From contig JBAMJV010002105.1 of NCBI GenBank assembly GCA_037951105.1, forward strand, positions 62,001-126,000: 64,000 bases of DNA, in the 5' to 3' direction. This document shows, piece by piece, positions 55,190-64,000 of this stretch. This DNA comes from Echinarachnius parma (taxonomy: Eukaryota; Echinodermata; Echinoidea; Clypeasteroida; Echinarachniidae). The position numbers and the translations under genes were made by a program. The notes under the pieces are model-generated. The model made no database searches. It saw nothing but the letters and a program-made list of their open reading frames with translations, and was not told the DNA's origin. The stretch's first letter is position 1; every line of letters starts with the position of its first letter.

Positions 55190-55560
55190 TCAATATTATC
55201 ATTTATTTATTTTTTAATTATTTATTTATTTATGTATTTATTTATTTATTTATTTATCTATTTATTTATGTAATTTAATTTATTCATTCATTCATTCATT
55301 CATTTTTTTTTATTTTTTTTTTTATTAATTAATTCATTTATTTATTTATTTATTTATTCATTCATTCATTTTTTTTTATTATTTTTTTTTTTTTATCTTT
55401 TTTTATTTAATGATTTTTTTATTTTTTTATTTTTTTATTTTTTTATCTTTTTTTATCTAATGATTTTTTATTTTTTTATTTATTTATTTGTTTATTTATT
55501 TTTTTTTTTAATTTATTTATTTATCAATTAATTTATTATTATTATTTTTTTATTTATATT
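55190..55560 (+). repeat. (TTTA)n and T-rich microsatellite
   Basis: About 370 bp of TTTA, TTCA and T-run repeats within the hAT-like element, with no coding meaning. Confidence 0.95.
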
Positions 55561-55669
55561 TGCACATGTGCCGGACTCGGACTCGGACTCGGACTCGGAC
55601 TCGGACTCGGACTCAGACTCGGACTCGAAGGTTCATGACTCGGACTGACTGGACTCGGACACATCACTG

Positions 55670-55677
55670 ATGTATAG
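55670..55677 (+). repeat. Target-site duplication ATGTATAG (right)
   Basis: Second copy of the duplication. It overlaps the TATAGTCAAGCCTGT start of a V-family remnant, so the hAT-like element landed at the edge of a V element. Confidence 0.93.
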
Positions 55678-55790
55678 TCAAGCCTGTGTATAGTAACCAA
55701 AAGACAAATGGCCACTGTAGACAGGTGACCTGTATATATACAGTATAATAATGCAGGTAACATAACTTTCTCTGCAGGGGATCAATTTTG
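55672..55790 (+). mobile_element. MITE V-like, copy 3 (left end)
   Basis: TATAGTCAAGCCTGTGTATA, AAATGGCCACTGTAGACAGG and TGACCTGTATATATACAG correspond to V family text. The right end is not clear. Confidence 0.55.
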
Positions 55791-55933
55791 GTCAAAATAT
55801 TCAGGATGGGGTCTATCAAGAAGGTCTGTTTTGAATACATGTAAGACTATCCATCACTTTCACTTGACACAGGGCACAAAAGAAATACAAATCACAATAG
55901 CTGTCGTGGGACTTTGGAAAATAGAACGTCTCT

Positions 55934-56363
55934 TTAAAGGGATGGTTCGGACGATTTCAAAATTAATGTACCAGAATCTAAAAAAATTACTCATTGGTAA
56001 TATATTTTTCTCAAAAAAATATCCTATCAGGATGATTTATACTCTATTGTTTTGTGTCTGCAATTTTTGATATTCATCGTCTATTTTCTGTACGCTTCCG
56101 ATTTTTATCATGTGGTCGCGTGATGCGCCAGCCTCACTTTGCTTTGTATTGGCAGCAAAGTGAGGCATCGACGTCACGAAAATTGCCTGCTGGGATAGAT
56201 CCCACTGGCGGCAGATTTGATCAAGAACTGTTACCTTATTTAGTCCCAAAGTGATTGTGAATGATCCAGTTGGTCTTTTTTCATCGGGACAAAGGCAATA
56301 TGTTGAAAAAATATTGATTCTTTGATTGGTAAATGCTGGAAATCGTCCGAACCCCTCCTTTAA
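55934..56363. mobile_element. MITE family F, TTAAAGGGATGGTTCGGACG ends
   Basis: 430 bp with TTAA at both sides. Left TTAAAGGGATGGTTCGGACG then ATTTC; right GAAATCGTCCGAACCCCTCC then TTTAA. The 150-codon minus-strand frame (56037-56489) covers the whole element and runs past it into MITE A copy 11. It lacks a recognisable domain and is probably fortuitous. Confidence 0.92.
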
Positions 56364-56448
56364 ACCTCCGTATTGATAACAATGATAAGAAGCACTGCAT
56401 ACATACTGGGGGAAGTCTGATGCCATATCATTTTTTTTCAATCTGAAA

Positions 56449-56623
56449 ACTTCTATCGTAAATATCTTTATAACGAAAGGGAAATTCAAAAACCAGAACC
56501 TGTTGCATCAATTATTGGTAGTATGAATACAATGAGGTATGTGAGAACCGCTAGAATTCTAAAAACTTGTCTAGAACTCTAGTAAGTTTTGTGGATTTTG
56601 AACATGTCACTAGATCCCTTTAA
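56449..56623 (-). mobile_element. MITE family A, copy 11 (partial, reverse)
   Basis: Family A text from AACGAAAGGGAAATTCAAAA through AGAACCGCTAGAATTCTA to CATGTCACTAGATCCCTTTA. The other end is missing. It is separated from MITE F by about 85 bp. Confidence 0.8.
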
Positions 56624-57475
56624 GACCTTTTGGTAAAGGTCAAAGTTACAAGCAACTGTACCAAGAAAGGGTTGAAAAGGGTTACAGAAAGTTTGTCTGA
56701 TTTTGATTTTGTCTTTCTTCCTTTTCCTAAAAGGATACCAAAAATAACATCTCACACATCAAAGTACTTTAGATAACAACAATATCACGAGGTTAGACAA
56801 ATTTGTGAGTAGATAATATATTAGTTTCCACATTTTCTTCATCAACATTAGTGTTTTTTTCTTCAGAAATAGGGCAATTTCAGGGACAATTTCAGTCAGT
56901 CACGTTCAGTTACAGGGCTGTGTCTAGACAGTAGACAGCACTTATGAATTAAAAATGATCCAATATTTTCACAAAGTAATTTCCTTTTCTAATCAAGGAA
57001 GGAATTTGAGTTGAAGAACAAATTTGATTTTCTGTGAGTCATATTTAAAGCGTCACATGCAAGATCTGACAAATGGTACTTTTGATGAAAAGTAGGATGA
57101 TATCACAAGTAATGTTTTTTTTTTTTCCAAATCCACTGATACTTATTTTTAGTAATACAGCAGTGAACAATCACTGCGTAATGCATATATATGTCATAAA
57201 CTTGAGATAAATCATACAAACCCCCTATATTCTGTCTTTTCAAAGTTTTGCATTATACAGTATCTAAATTGCATGTATCATAAGTGATAAATTGTACAAA
57301 CCCATATACCTTATTAAAGATTTTATTCAATAAAAAAACCAATATTAGCCAAATTATATCTTTACAGAAAGTTGAAAGCATACAGAATATGAAAATATTA
57401 CTTTCCAAGTACTCGCACATCCAAAAATTGAAAATAAATGAAAATATTAAACACTGCCTCAAAACCCCCAATCCA
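56624..57475. other. Unassigned spacer
   Basis: AT-rich. ATAAGTGATAAATTGTACAA followed by ACCC recurs near 57278 and 58980. Frames on both strands at 57253-57558 show no domain. Confidence 0.4.
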
Positions 57476-57479
57476 GCGA

Positions 57480-58500
57480 CGAGCGGAGTCAGTATCTGTG
57501 TGCGTTGTGCTGACGTCACCATAGGGGTTATCCAATAGGAAGCTTCGGTATCTACCACGTAATATACCGGAATTATATCCCTTTATATCCCCTTTTCCGT
57601 GGCTGTTTTAAACTATTTTCTATACAATTATGGTGGTTTAAACTTTTTGAACTAATAAAATAACAATTTATATTCGTTGTAAAGTTATTCTTTTATTCAT
57701 TAATGTGTCTGATAAAGTAAAAATAGGTAAATGAATCACCTAGTCTGCGAGTTGAATCATACTCGCTGGCGGCATGCATGATACGTGTAGAGCCTCGACC
57801 GTGCGCGCGCGTACGGTGGACAATGCATGCAATATATAGCGGTTAGTGCAGTGTATGTAGCTCGCTTCAATTCAGCTCGCGACGTTAGTGAGTATACTAT
57901 TACTATTAGCGCATTTTTTTTTGCTGTTTTTGCAGGTAATTGTTCTCGTATTTTGTTTTAAAAGCCCTACAAACATGTAAGTAAAATAAGAGATTAAATA
58001 AAGAGGCTAGAATAGGTGTGATCGTAATAATCTTGCATTTTCGTTCCTTTTCCGAGCATTTTAAAAGTGCAATTACTTACAAGGCAGTCATGGCAGTTGG
58101 CGTGCAGCTAGCTAGGTAGCTATAGAGCACATCCTGTCTCGCGGGGCGGTGCCGCGGAAACTCTAGTGCGTGTTCCGTATCATTCAACTGACGGGCATTT
58201 CTTTTTTCGAGGCACGTTCAATTTGCGTCTCTCAATTTGTCAAACAAATCTCTAATTTTTGTAAAATAACCACTCATACGGTAAAATATGTACTTTTACA
58301 CTAACATTGGGCAATTTTCTAGATTTTTGTTTCTTCATTTCCAATGTTGCAAACTAGCGGGCGATGGACGTTGTAAACAAAATACTGCACGCAAACTGAT
58401 TACATACCGCGATATAGCAGAGAATTCACCCCCTTGTCACACGTCATCGACCTAAGCGGCGAGATCGGGGTGAATTTGGGCCTGGTTTGGAGGGTGAATT
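57480..58500 (+). promoter_or_regulatory. Promoter-like CpG-richer island (candidate)
   Basis: Within AT-rich DNA this stretch has many CpGs and several core-promoter-like words. There is a full CRE TGACGTCA (57511-57518), CCAAT (57532-57536), TATATA (57833-57838) with a TCA initiator-like word about 35 bp downstream (57867), a GTAAGT donor-like site (57977) and a GGGGCGG box (58143-58149). TTTTTGCAGGTAATT at 57926-57940 could act as acceptor or donor. No coding exon was found, so if real this would be a promoter with a non-coding first exon of a gene outside the window. It could also be an unannotated CpG-rich repeat. Confidence 0.35.
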
Positions 58501-59254
58501 TTTCTCATTTTCAAGTTCGATTTAAAAATATTTTTAAAAAAATCAAAAAATCTGAATTTCTCGAGGCTCGTTAAGTACAATATTACCTTCACAATCATAC
58601 CAAATTCAACTCAATTTATAATCAATGAAAAGGCTTTTTAACAGTAGGGCTTAGCATTTAACTGTACATATCACTAGTGCAACGGAGACCAAGATAAGGT
58701 AAATTTGATGAATCCCACCCTTACAAAGTTTTACTCTATACAGCATGGCATTAGCAGTGAATCATAATCGTAGGCTCAGCGTAAATAACTAGCATTAGTG
58801 CAACAGAGGACCAAGATTAGGACAATTTGAGGAATGAAATAATTTCAGTCTTATTTTGTGAATCAATTGTGGGCCTATAAGCTTTTGATCCTGGCTGAAT
58901 CTTCATCTGAGGCTGAAATCAAGTCTCTTTTCTTCTTCTTTACAATGCATTAGCAGGCTAGCATACACATTATGTATATCATAAGTGATAAATTGTACAA
59001 ACCCAATACTCTGAGTCTTATTTTAAGTAGAATCAGCATGTAACTGTACTAGTGTAAAATCAACACAAATAGGGAATTATGGATTATGGTACAGGCACCC
59101 CCAGATTAAGCCATTCAAGCCCAGATGATCCCAACAAGTATGTGGTCTAAGCCCCATTAAGAATGATGTGGTAGCTTTCCATAGAAAACAAGGTATGTGT
59201 GGATTACAGATGATTGCAAACACCATCTACAAATAGACTTCATCAATTGCTTAA
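58501..59254. other. Unassigned spacer with small repeats
   Basis: TAGTGCAACnGAGnACCAAGAT occurs near 58674 and 58796, with AGGCTnAGCnTnAAATAAC nearby, suggesting a two-unit decayed repeat. No gene recognised. Confidence 0.45.
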
Positions 59255-59502
59255 GGCCCGGTCACATATCACCGGATAGCATAAACGGATGCCCGACGAA
59301 TAGAACATTTGCGAAATCAAATTATTTGGTGGTGAAAGTCGTCTCCATTGCTTCGTGCACAAAACATTCCGCTAGATAGAACAACGTACATCGCCTGACA
59401 AGGAACGGACAAGAAACGCATACGAACGTAGACAAATGGATTGAAAATTTTACTCTCAGTCAGGCATTTGTTTATGCTATTCGGTGATATGTGACCGGGC
59501 CC
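59255..59502. mobile_element. MITE I, copy 3 (full length)
   Basis: GGCCCGGTCACATATCACCG with GATAGCATAAACGGATGCCC at the left, and TTTATGCTATTCGGTGATAT with GTGACCGGGCCC at the right. The interior contains GTGGTGAAAGTCGTCTCCAT and AACAACGTACATCGCCTGAC. Confidence 0.92.
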
Positions 59503-59660
59503 TTGTCCATCCCTTGTCAGGCGATGTACGTTGTTCTATCCGGCGGAATGTTTTGTGCGTGAAGCAATGCAGACGACTTTCACTACCGGATAATTTGATT
59601 TCGCAATCTTTCTATTCGTCGGGCATCCGTTTACGCTGTCCAGTGATATGTGACCGGGCC
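59503..59660. mobile_element. MITE I, copy 4 (half), abutting copy 3 in inverted orientation
   Basis: The sequence is the reverse complement of the left half of copy 3 (from GTCAGGCGATGTACGTTGTT to TGATATGTGACCGGGCC). Together copies 3 and 4 span about 406 bp with GGCCCGG at both outer ends and one internal TIR. Confidence 0.92.
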
Positions 59661-59689
59661 TATACAGTTACATTTTCTCCCTCTTAATT

Positions 59690-60080
59690 CCATCTATAGA
59701 TCTACTACATGTGTAATCTTAGCCAATGGTGGAAACAAAGAGATTTGTAGCATGAAGGAAAACATACACACAAAAGGTAAAGAGGATTAATCAAATTTGG
59801 ACAAAACATTTACAAATAAAGTTTGTTGATTTCTTACATTTATGTCCTACCACTATTTATACCACACTGTACATGTGCAAATCAAAGTGTTTTTTGTAGG
59901 GTGAGGATAGTTCATAAAAAGGGGGGGGGGAAGAGATAACACATTTGGAATAAATATCTACAAATATAGTTGGTTTATTGCTTCCGGTTATATTTCCTCC
60001 CTCTGAATTCCATAGATCTATTTGAACATTATGTAATCTAATTTAGCCAAAAGGGAAAACAAAGTGATTTGTTAGGAGAT
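59690..60080 (+). repeat. Decayed duplication, about 300-bp units
   Basis: TCCCTCTTAATTCCATCTAT and AGCCAATGGTGGAAACAAAG near 59680-59750 recur as TCCCTCTGAATTCCATAGAT and AGCCAAAAGGGAAAACAAAG near 59998-60065. Confidence 0.65.
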
Positions 60081-60339
60081 GAAAAATGCAGGAAATACAG
60101 GAAAACAGGAAATATGAATTTTTAATGTGTCCAATTATGATGTATACTGTATGTATTTATTAAATGTCAGAAAGTTTGCCCAACTTTTTCACAACAAATT
60201 TTGTACAATCTAATATCTTATTACTTATATTAATCATTAATCTTCAAGGCTTGCTTGGCATAAATTGTGACTGACTTGTCTAATCAGCCTTGTCTGAAGG
60301 TGAAGAAAATGAAATATGATAGCTGAAAAAACCAGCCTG

Positions 60340-61145
60340 CAAATGAAGATATAACCAGAACGTCAATGACGTAGCGCTCATCCGCCATCTCGCAACATCA
60401 AATATCGCAAATTTCATGTGGTACACTTTTCAACTGGTCAAAAAATAAAAATTTGATGCCCTGGAAGGGACATAAAAATAAAATTTAAAAAAATTAGAGT
60501 GAAAAAAATATAAATTTGACGCCCCGGAAGGGACATGGGAAAAAAAAAAAATAATAATAATAATAATAATAATAAATTCATTAATTAAAAATAAAAAAAT
60601 AAAAAAAATAAAAAAATAAATAAATAAATAAATAAATAAAAAAAAGTTAAAAAAAACAATAAAAAAACAAAAACAAAAACAAAAAAAATAAAAATAAAAA
60701 TAAAATAAAAAAAATAAAAAAAATTTAAAAATGTAAAAATTTAAAAATTAAAAATTACCATAATTAATGAATGGAGAAAAATTTCAAAATTCTGTGTAGA
60801 AGTTTAGTGTACCAAAGTTAGCTCTACCAGATAAAGCAAACCAAATCAAAATCGGTCGAGAAATGAAGGAGAAGAAGCATTTTTTGTGATTTCGAATAAA
60901 TTTGCATAAATTACCATAGATAATGAATTTCACAATTCTGTGTAGAAGTTTTAAATCCCCCTCCTAGCCCTATCTTATGAACCAATCAGAATCAAAATCG
61001 GTTGAAAAATAACGAAGAAGAAGCATTTTGAAAACTGTGGACGGACGGACGGAAGGACGGACGGAAGGACGGACGGACGGAAGGACGGACGGACGACGGA
61101 CGCAACGGCATGGCATAAGCTCATCGGGCCCTTCGGGCCGGATAA
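60340..61145 (+). repeat. A-rich element with a (GGAC)n tail and GGGCCCTTCGGGCC hairpin
   Basis: A GACGCCCCGGAAGGGACATG-type block is duplicated at 60455 and 60519. About 200 bp of A-rich (AAAT)n follow (60540-60740). AGAATCAAAATCGGTTGA-type blocks occur near 60845 and 60988, then a (GGAC)n microsatellite (61028-61102) and GCATAAGCTCATCGGGCCCT with a hairpin. The tail layout resembles the 22-kb element but the sequence differs. Confidence 0.65.
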
Positions 61146-61290
61146 GCTAAAAAACTTTGGGTTTACATTTATGTCTGTGAGATTTAGCTTGTCAGGTTGA
61201 ATTGACAAAATAATCCTTCAAATGCACTAAGTCATTCATAATTCAAATCCATAATCATATCAAGTGGGATGAAAGATTTCTTGCTTAGCC
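61146..61290. other. Unassigned spacer
   Basis: Nothing recognised. Confidence 0.3.
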
Positions 61291-61525
61291 GTAAAATCCA
61301 TGTAAGATGGATAAATAATTATTATATTTTCATTGAGAATGAATGGCGATAGATTTGAAAGAAATATTTCCTTTCATTATTCTTGTCGCTTAGCTGTAAA
61401 AACCATGTAAGATGGATACATAATTATATTTTCCTTGATAGATTTGATACAAATATTTGCTTAGCTGTAAAAACCATATTTTCCTTGAGAATGAGTGCCG
61501 ATAGATTTGATACAAATATTTTTTT
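61290..61525 (+). repeat. Short decayed tandem array
   Basis: Three to four units with TTAGCTGTAAAAACCATGTA, AGATGGATAnATAATTATAT and GAATGAnTGnCGATAGATTT. Confidence 0.75.
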
Positions 61526-61652
61526 TCATTGCCATTTTTAGTTTGCTAATTATAGAAACACACCATTTTCTTTCTTTTTTATTAAGTTTCTCTGAAAATA
61601 AAACAACACAAAAATGGGAAACATGTTCCAAGACTTGAGAAATAGAGTACCA

Positions 61653-61760
61653 TACAGTCAAACCTGTGTTAATGGCCACCTGTAGCAGCCACCTGTGTAT
61701 AGTGACTACTTATATTGTATCCCATAGTCCACATGTACTAGTATACTGTATCAATCTGCC
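61653..61760 (+). mobile_element. MITE V-like, copy 4 (left end)
   Basis: ATACAGTCAAACCTGTGTTA, ATGGCCACCTGTAGCAGCCA and CCTGTGTATAGTGACTACTT are V family text. The right end is not seen. Confidence 0.6.
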
Positions 61761-61954
61761 TTTAGTCTAGAGGCAACCTTAACGTTTGTATCACTTCCAA
61801 ACCTCCCAATACTGGTCACCTTTAAATTTTGTGTTTCGCTTGGGTGAATCACAATCTATAAAGTAACAAAGAAATGGTAATGGTTTGAAACAACTTTCCT
61901 TTGGTTTGAGCTTGTGTGGATGATTACCTTCTTAGCAAGCCCTAAAAAACAATT

Positions 61955-62024
61955 TGTGGCTTGCCTGACATTGTTTATAACCAATTACCAATGGCAATGA
62001 ATAGCTGTGACATCTTACTTTGTT
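61955..62024 (+). repeat. Repeat shared with 23988-24060, interrupted by MITE J
   Basis: GGCTTGCCTGACATTGTTTA to AATGAATAGCTGTGACAT. After MITE J the sequence resumes ATACTCGATACAG, comparable with GTACTCAATACAG at the uninterrupted copy. Confidence 0.75.
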
Positions 62025-62372
62025 CCCTGCCGGAAAGAACACACTCATCCACAGTGTGAACACAGTGTGAACACACTTGGTTTCACAGTGTGGACCACAA
62101 TGTTGGATTTGAGCATTTTAACAGTGCAAAAACAACTCACACTGTGAACACACTGTGAATCTACTATAGCCAGTGTGAAATTGCCTGCGTTCACATTGTG
62201 TAAAAGGGTGTGCTCACACTGAGTATCTCAGAAATCTCACAGTGTGTTCACAGTGTGAGATGGCTTTCACACTGTAAAAAAGCTTGAATTTAACATTGTG
62301 GTCCACACTTGTGAAACACTGTGTGTTCACACATTATTCACACTGTGGATGAGTGTGTTCTTTCCAGCAGGG
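62025..62372. mobile_element. MITE J, copy 1, CACAGTGTGAA motif-iterated element (element III)
   Basis: A 348-bp element. Left CCCTGCCGGAAAGAACACAC then TCATCCACAGTGTGAA. Right ATTCACACTGTGGATGAGTG then TGTTCTTTCCAGCAGGG. About fifteen CACAGTGTG or CACACTGTG words fill it, in both orientations. Copy 2 is at 49719-49950. Confidence 0.93.
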
Positions 62373-63095
62373 ATACTCGATACAGGATTGCCTGTATTCC
62401 TAAACAGGCTGACAGATGAGGGGGGAAATGGCTCAATATATTCCACAGGAAAAACCTCCCAACTAGACTTTTAGGAGAGAATGGAGGAAGAGGGTGAAAC
62501 GTGCATCCTTCCATTCATCCATTCAGGCAGCGATAATCTGCTTCATGCATCACTGTCTGCCACAAAAATTCCATTAGCTTGATGTATTCCCACGTCCACA
62601 CCGATGCACATGTGTACAGATTGGGCAGTGGCATATCCAGCAGATAGTTTGAAGCTGGTGTTTGCCTTCCGCCCCCCATATGCCCCCCCCCCCCCCCCCC
62701 CCCACCATCCCCCACCCCCATTGAGCAGGTCTGAACCTTACCAAATGACCAGGGATAATAATAATGAAAGCGCTTAGAGGCTGTTCTGCATTGGGCGCTG
62801 TACATATTATGTTATATTATTATTATCATTACATCCCCAGTACTGAATGAGTTAAAAGGAGAGTTCCAAATGGGATTTTAAATCTTTAAAAACAACTTTA
62901 CTGCATGGGATATCAATTAAAGAGTGAACAAAAGTAAAATGTAACTTGCTGCTAATCGTCAATCTAGGCATTCAGTCTACTCATGTTATACCACTAGCAA
63001 AATCTGAATTTAAAGGCTAAGGAATATGATTAATCATTAGGGATTAGGGATAAGAATTAAGGAAACAGAGATTGGGATAAGGGTTAGGGTTAAAG
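62373..63095. other. Spacer with poly(C) and short telomere-like words
   Basis: A C-run lies at about 62686-62703. GATAAGGGTTAGGGTTAAAG lies at about 63076-63095 next to MITE B copy 3. The 96-codon minus-strand frame is a poly(Gly) by-product. Confidence 0.5.
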
Positions 63096-63658
63096 TTAAA
63101 GGGATAGTTGAGTTTTGGTAGAGAGGGCGCTAGACTACTTTTTTTTTTTGTGAGGTAATGAAAAACTGAGTGTAAAATTTGAAAGAGCATAATATTTAAA
63201 TAATAAAATCATCTTTGTTTTATCAAAATCGGTTCAGAGACGGCTGAAATATCCATAAATATAACAATTTGTAATAAAGCTGGGGCCCCGGGTTTATTAG
63301 AGAATTTTGAACCAGCCGTTAAAAATTCAAAAAAATGCTTCCTCTTTTCAAAAAGTTACAAAATAGGTATTTAAATAGTTGTTGGTTATTTCTCTATCTG
63401 ATCACTATTTCAACAAAACATCACATGCACAATATTTTATTCAATATGGTTGAAACCGATGAGTGTTTAGAGAGCGCCCTCTTACGTTTTAACGGCTCTT
63501 TTTGAATGATAACATGATCTTTACTACGTCATTTGTAATTTTGTGTTCCTTTCTAGTTATATATATTAGTTCGTAATGTAATGATGCAGGTTTTGGTTAC
63601 TAAAATTCAGTTTCACCAAAACTGTACTCTCCTTACCAGAACTCAACTATCCCTCTAA
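63096..63658 (+). mobile_element. MITE family B, copy 3 (best-preserved ends)
   Basis: 563 bp. Left TTAAAGGGATAGTTGAGTTT then TGGTAGAGA. Right TCTCCTTACCAGAACTCAAC then TATCCCTCTAA. Ends are inverted over about 30 bp with few mismatches. Landmarks are AGGGCGCT, TTGTGAGGTAATGAAAAACT, AAAATCGGTTCAGAGACGGC, GGGGCCC and GAGAGCGCCCTCTTA. Confidence 0.93.
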
Positions 63659-64000
63659 GCTTAGGGTACTGTAAAGTTTGAGGTTGAGGAAATGGATGTT
63701 CAAGCCATCATAGTAGACCAAATGGGTGTTGACCAAGTGAACATAAACAAAAATATAAACATGGCAATCAAATCAAAGCATGATTATTCAAAATAATTCA
63801 AAAGTGATGATGAATAATTATTACGCTATATATCTGAATTTGATTGAAAGCGTGTACTTTTTTTGTTTTAATGTTGAAATTATATCTTGATTGGGCAGCC
63901 AGGAAAAGGCATCTAGGTCAAATGAAACGCAGTAAGTCAAAAATATTTGAGTGAAATATAAGACTTGACATCTATTTCATTTGATCGGGAAGTAGTAAGC
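63659..64000. other. Unassigned spacer to window end
   Basis: AT-rich with no recognised repeat or gene. Confidence 0.35.

Larger units (their letters stand above)
54116..55669. mobile_element. hAT-like non-autonomous element, 8-bp TSD
   Basis: 1554 bp starting CAGTGTTGTGTGACTCGAGT and ending ACTCGGACACATCACTG. Both ends start CAGTGnTGTGT when read inward. The 8-bp duplication ATGTATAG is exact. Subterminal (GGACTC)n arrays lie inside both ends (54147-54210 and 55570-55625), each with AAGGTTCATGACTCGGACT. The interior holds MITE B copy 2 and a (TTTA)n tract. CAGTG-type ends with 8-bp TSDs are characteristic of hAT by general knowledge; no transposase frame is left. Confidence 0.92.

Noticed and set aside
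56037..56489. 150-codon minus-strand frame as a gene
   Set aside because: It spans MITE F from end to end and continues into a MITE A fragment, so it cannot be a conserved host gene. No domain was seen.
62025..62372. Clear target-site duplication for MITE J
   Set aside because: Comparison with the uninterrupted copy at 23988-24060 puts the insertion near GT/TACTC, but no exact direct repeat of 2-8 bp can be fixed because both flanks have diverged.

Overview
This window looks like nuclear DNA of a multicellular animal, most likely a marine invertebrate. The evidence is the low GC content, large non-coding spacing, microsatellites, dense terminal-inverted-repeat (TIR) elements, Pol III type tRNA sequences and the absence of any bacterial gene organisation. 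A deuterostome such as an echinoderm or hemichordate is a guess from the general style of the repeats; the sequence alone does not settle it. I find no convincing protein-coding gene. Every long open frame I inspected is low-complexity or lies inside a repeat. One promoter-like CpG-richer island (about 57.48-58.50 kb) and one weak exon-like stretch (30.34-30.54 kb) are the only candidates for host gene parts, so the window is intergenic or intronic.

What fills the window is a layered repeat landscape. The oldest layer is many local, degenerate tandem arrays, with units of about 76, 87, 120-150, 185 and 285 bp. Into these arrays short non-autonomous DNA transposons (MITEs and fold-back elements) have inserted. 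Because array units are near-copies of each other, several insertions can be compared with an uninterrupted unit a few hundred bases away, which gives target-site duplications (TSDs) directly. Examples are an hAT-like element with an 8-bp TSD (54116-55669), a Harbinger-like element with TSD TAA inside a precise 76-bp array (32317-34170), a TA-flanked MITE with its empty site in a local duplication (10834-11094), and GGCCC/GGGG-ended MITEs with 3-bp TSDs (19922, 42869, 49405).

The most striking signal is a set of at least five sequence-unrelated MITE families (A, B, C, D, F here) that share only the outermost 5'-TTAAAGGG end. Together they occupy at least 18 places, and several sit at the TTAA of the same 76-bp repeat. 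A second signal is three TIR elements (13.5-15.7 kb, 36.2-37.3 kb, 49.7 and 62.0 kb) that each iterate their own 13-bp motif. All three motifs have the same layout: near-palindromic arms around TCAC/GTGA with a 3-nt spacer.

Layout: 0-9 kb, a graded purine hexamer array, family A MITEs and decayed tandem repeats. 9.4-16.7 kb, an 87-bp array and a segmental duplication whose two copies carry different insertions. 16.8-25 kb, fold-back elements and a 150-bp array of nuclear-receptor-like DR1 motifs. 25-31 kb, MITEs A, B, I and V and a decayed array. 31.7-34.6 kb, the 76-bp array with nested transposons. 36-37.6 kb, a motif-iterated element and a cruciform. 39.5-40.4 kb, a second 76-bp array. 41-50 kb, fold-backs, a tRNA-Gly-like gene and a 120-bp array. 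51-56.6 kb, decayed arrays and the nested hAT element. 57.5-58.5 kb, the promoter-like island. 59-64 kb, MITEs I, V, J and B.
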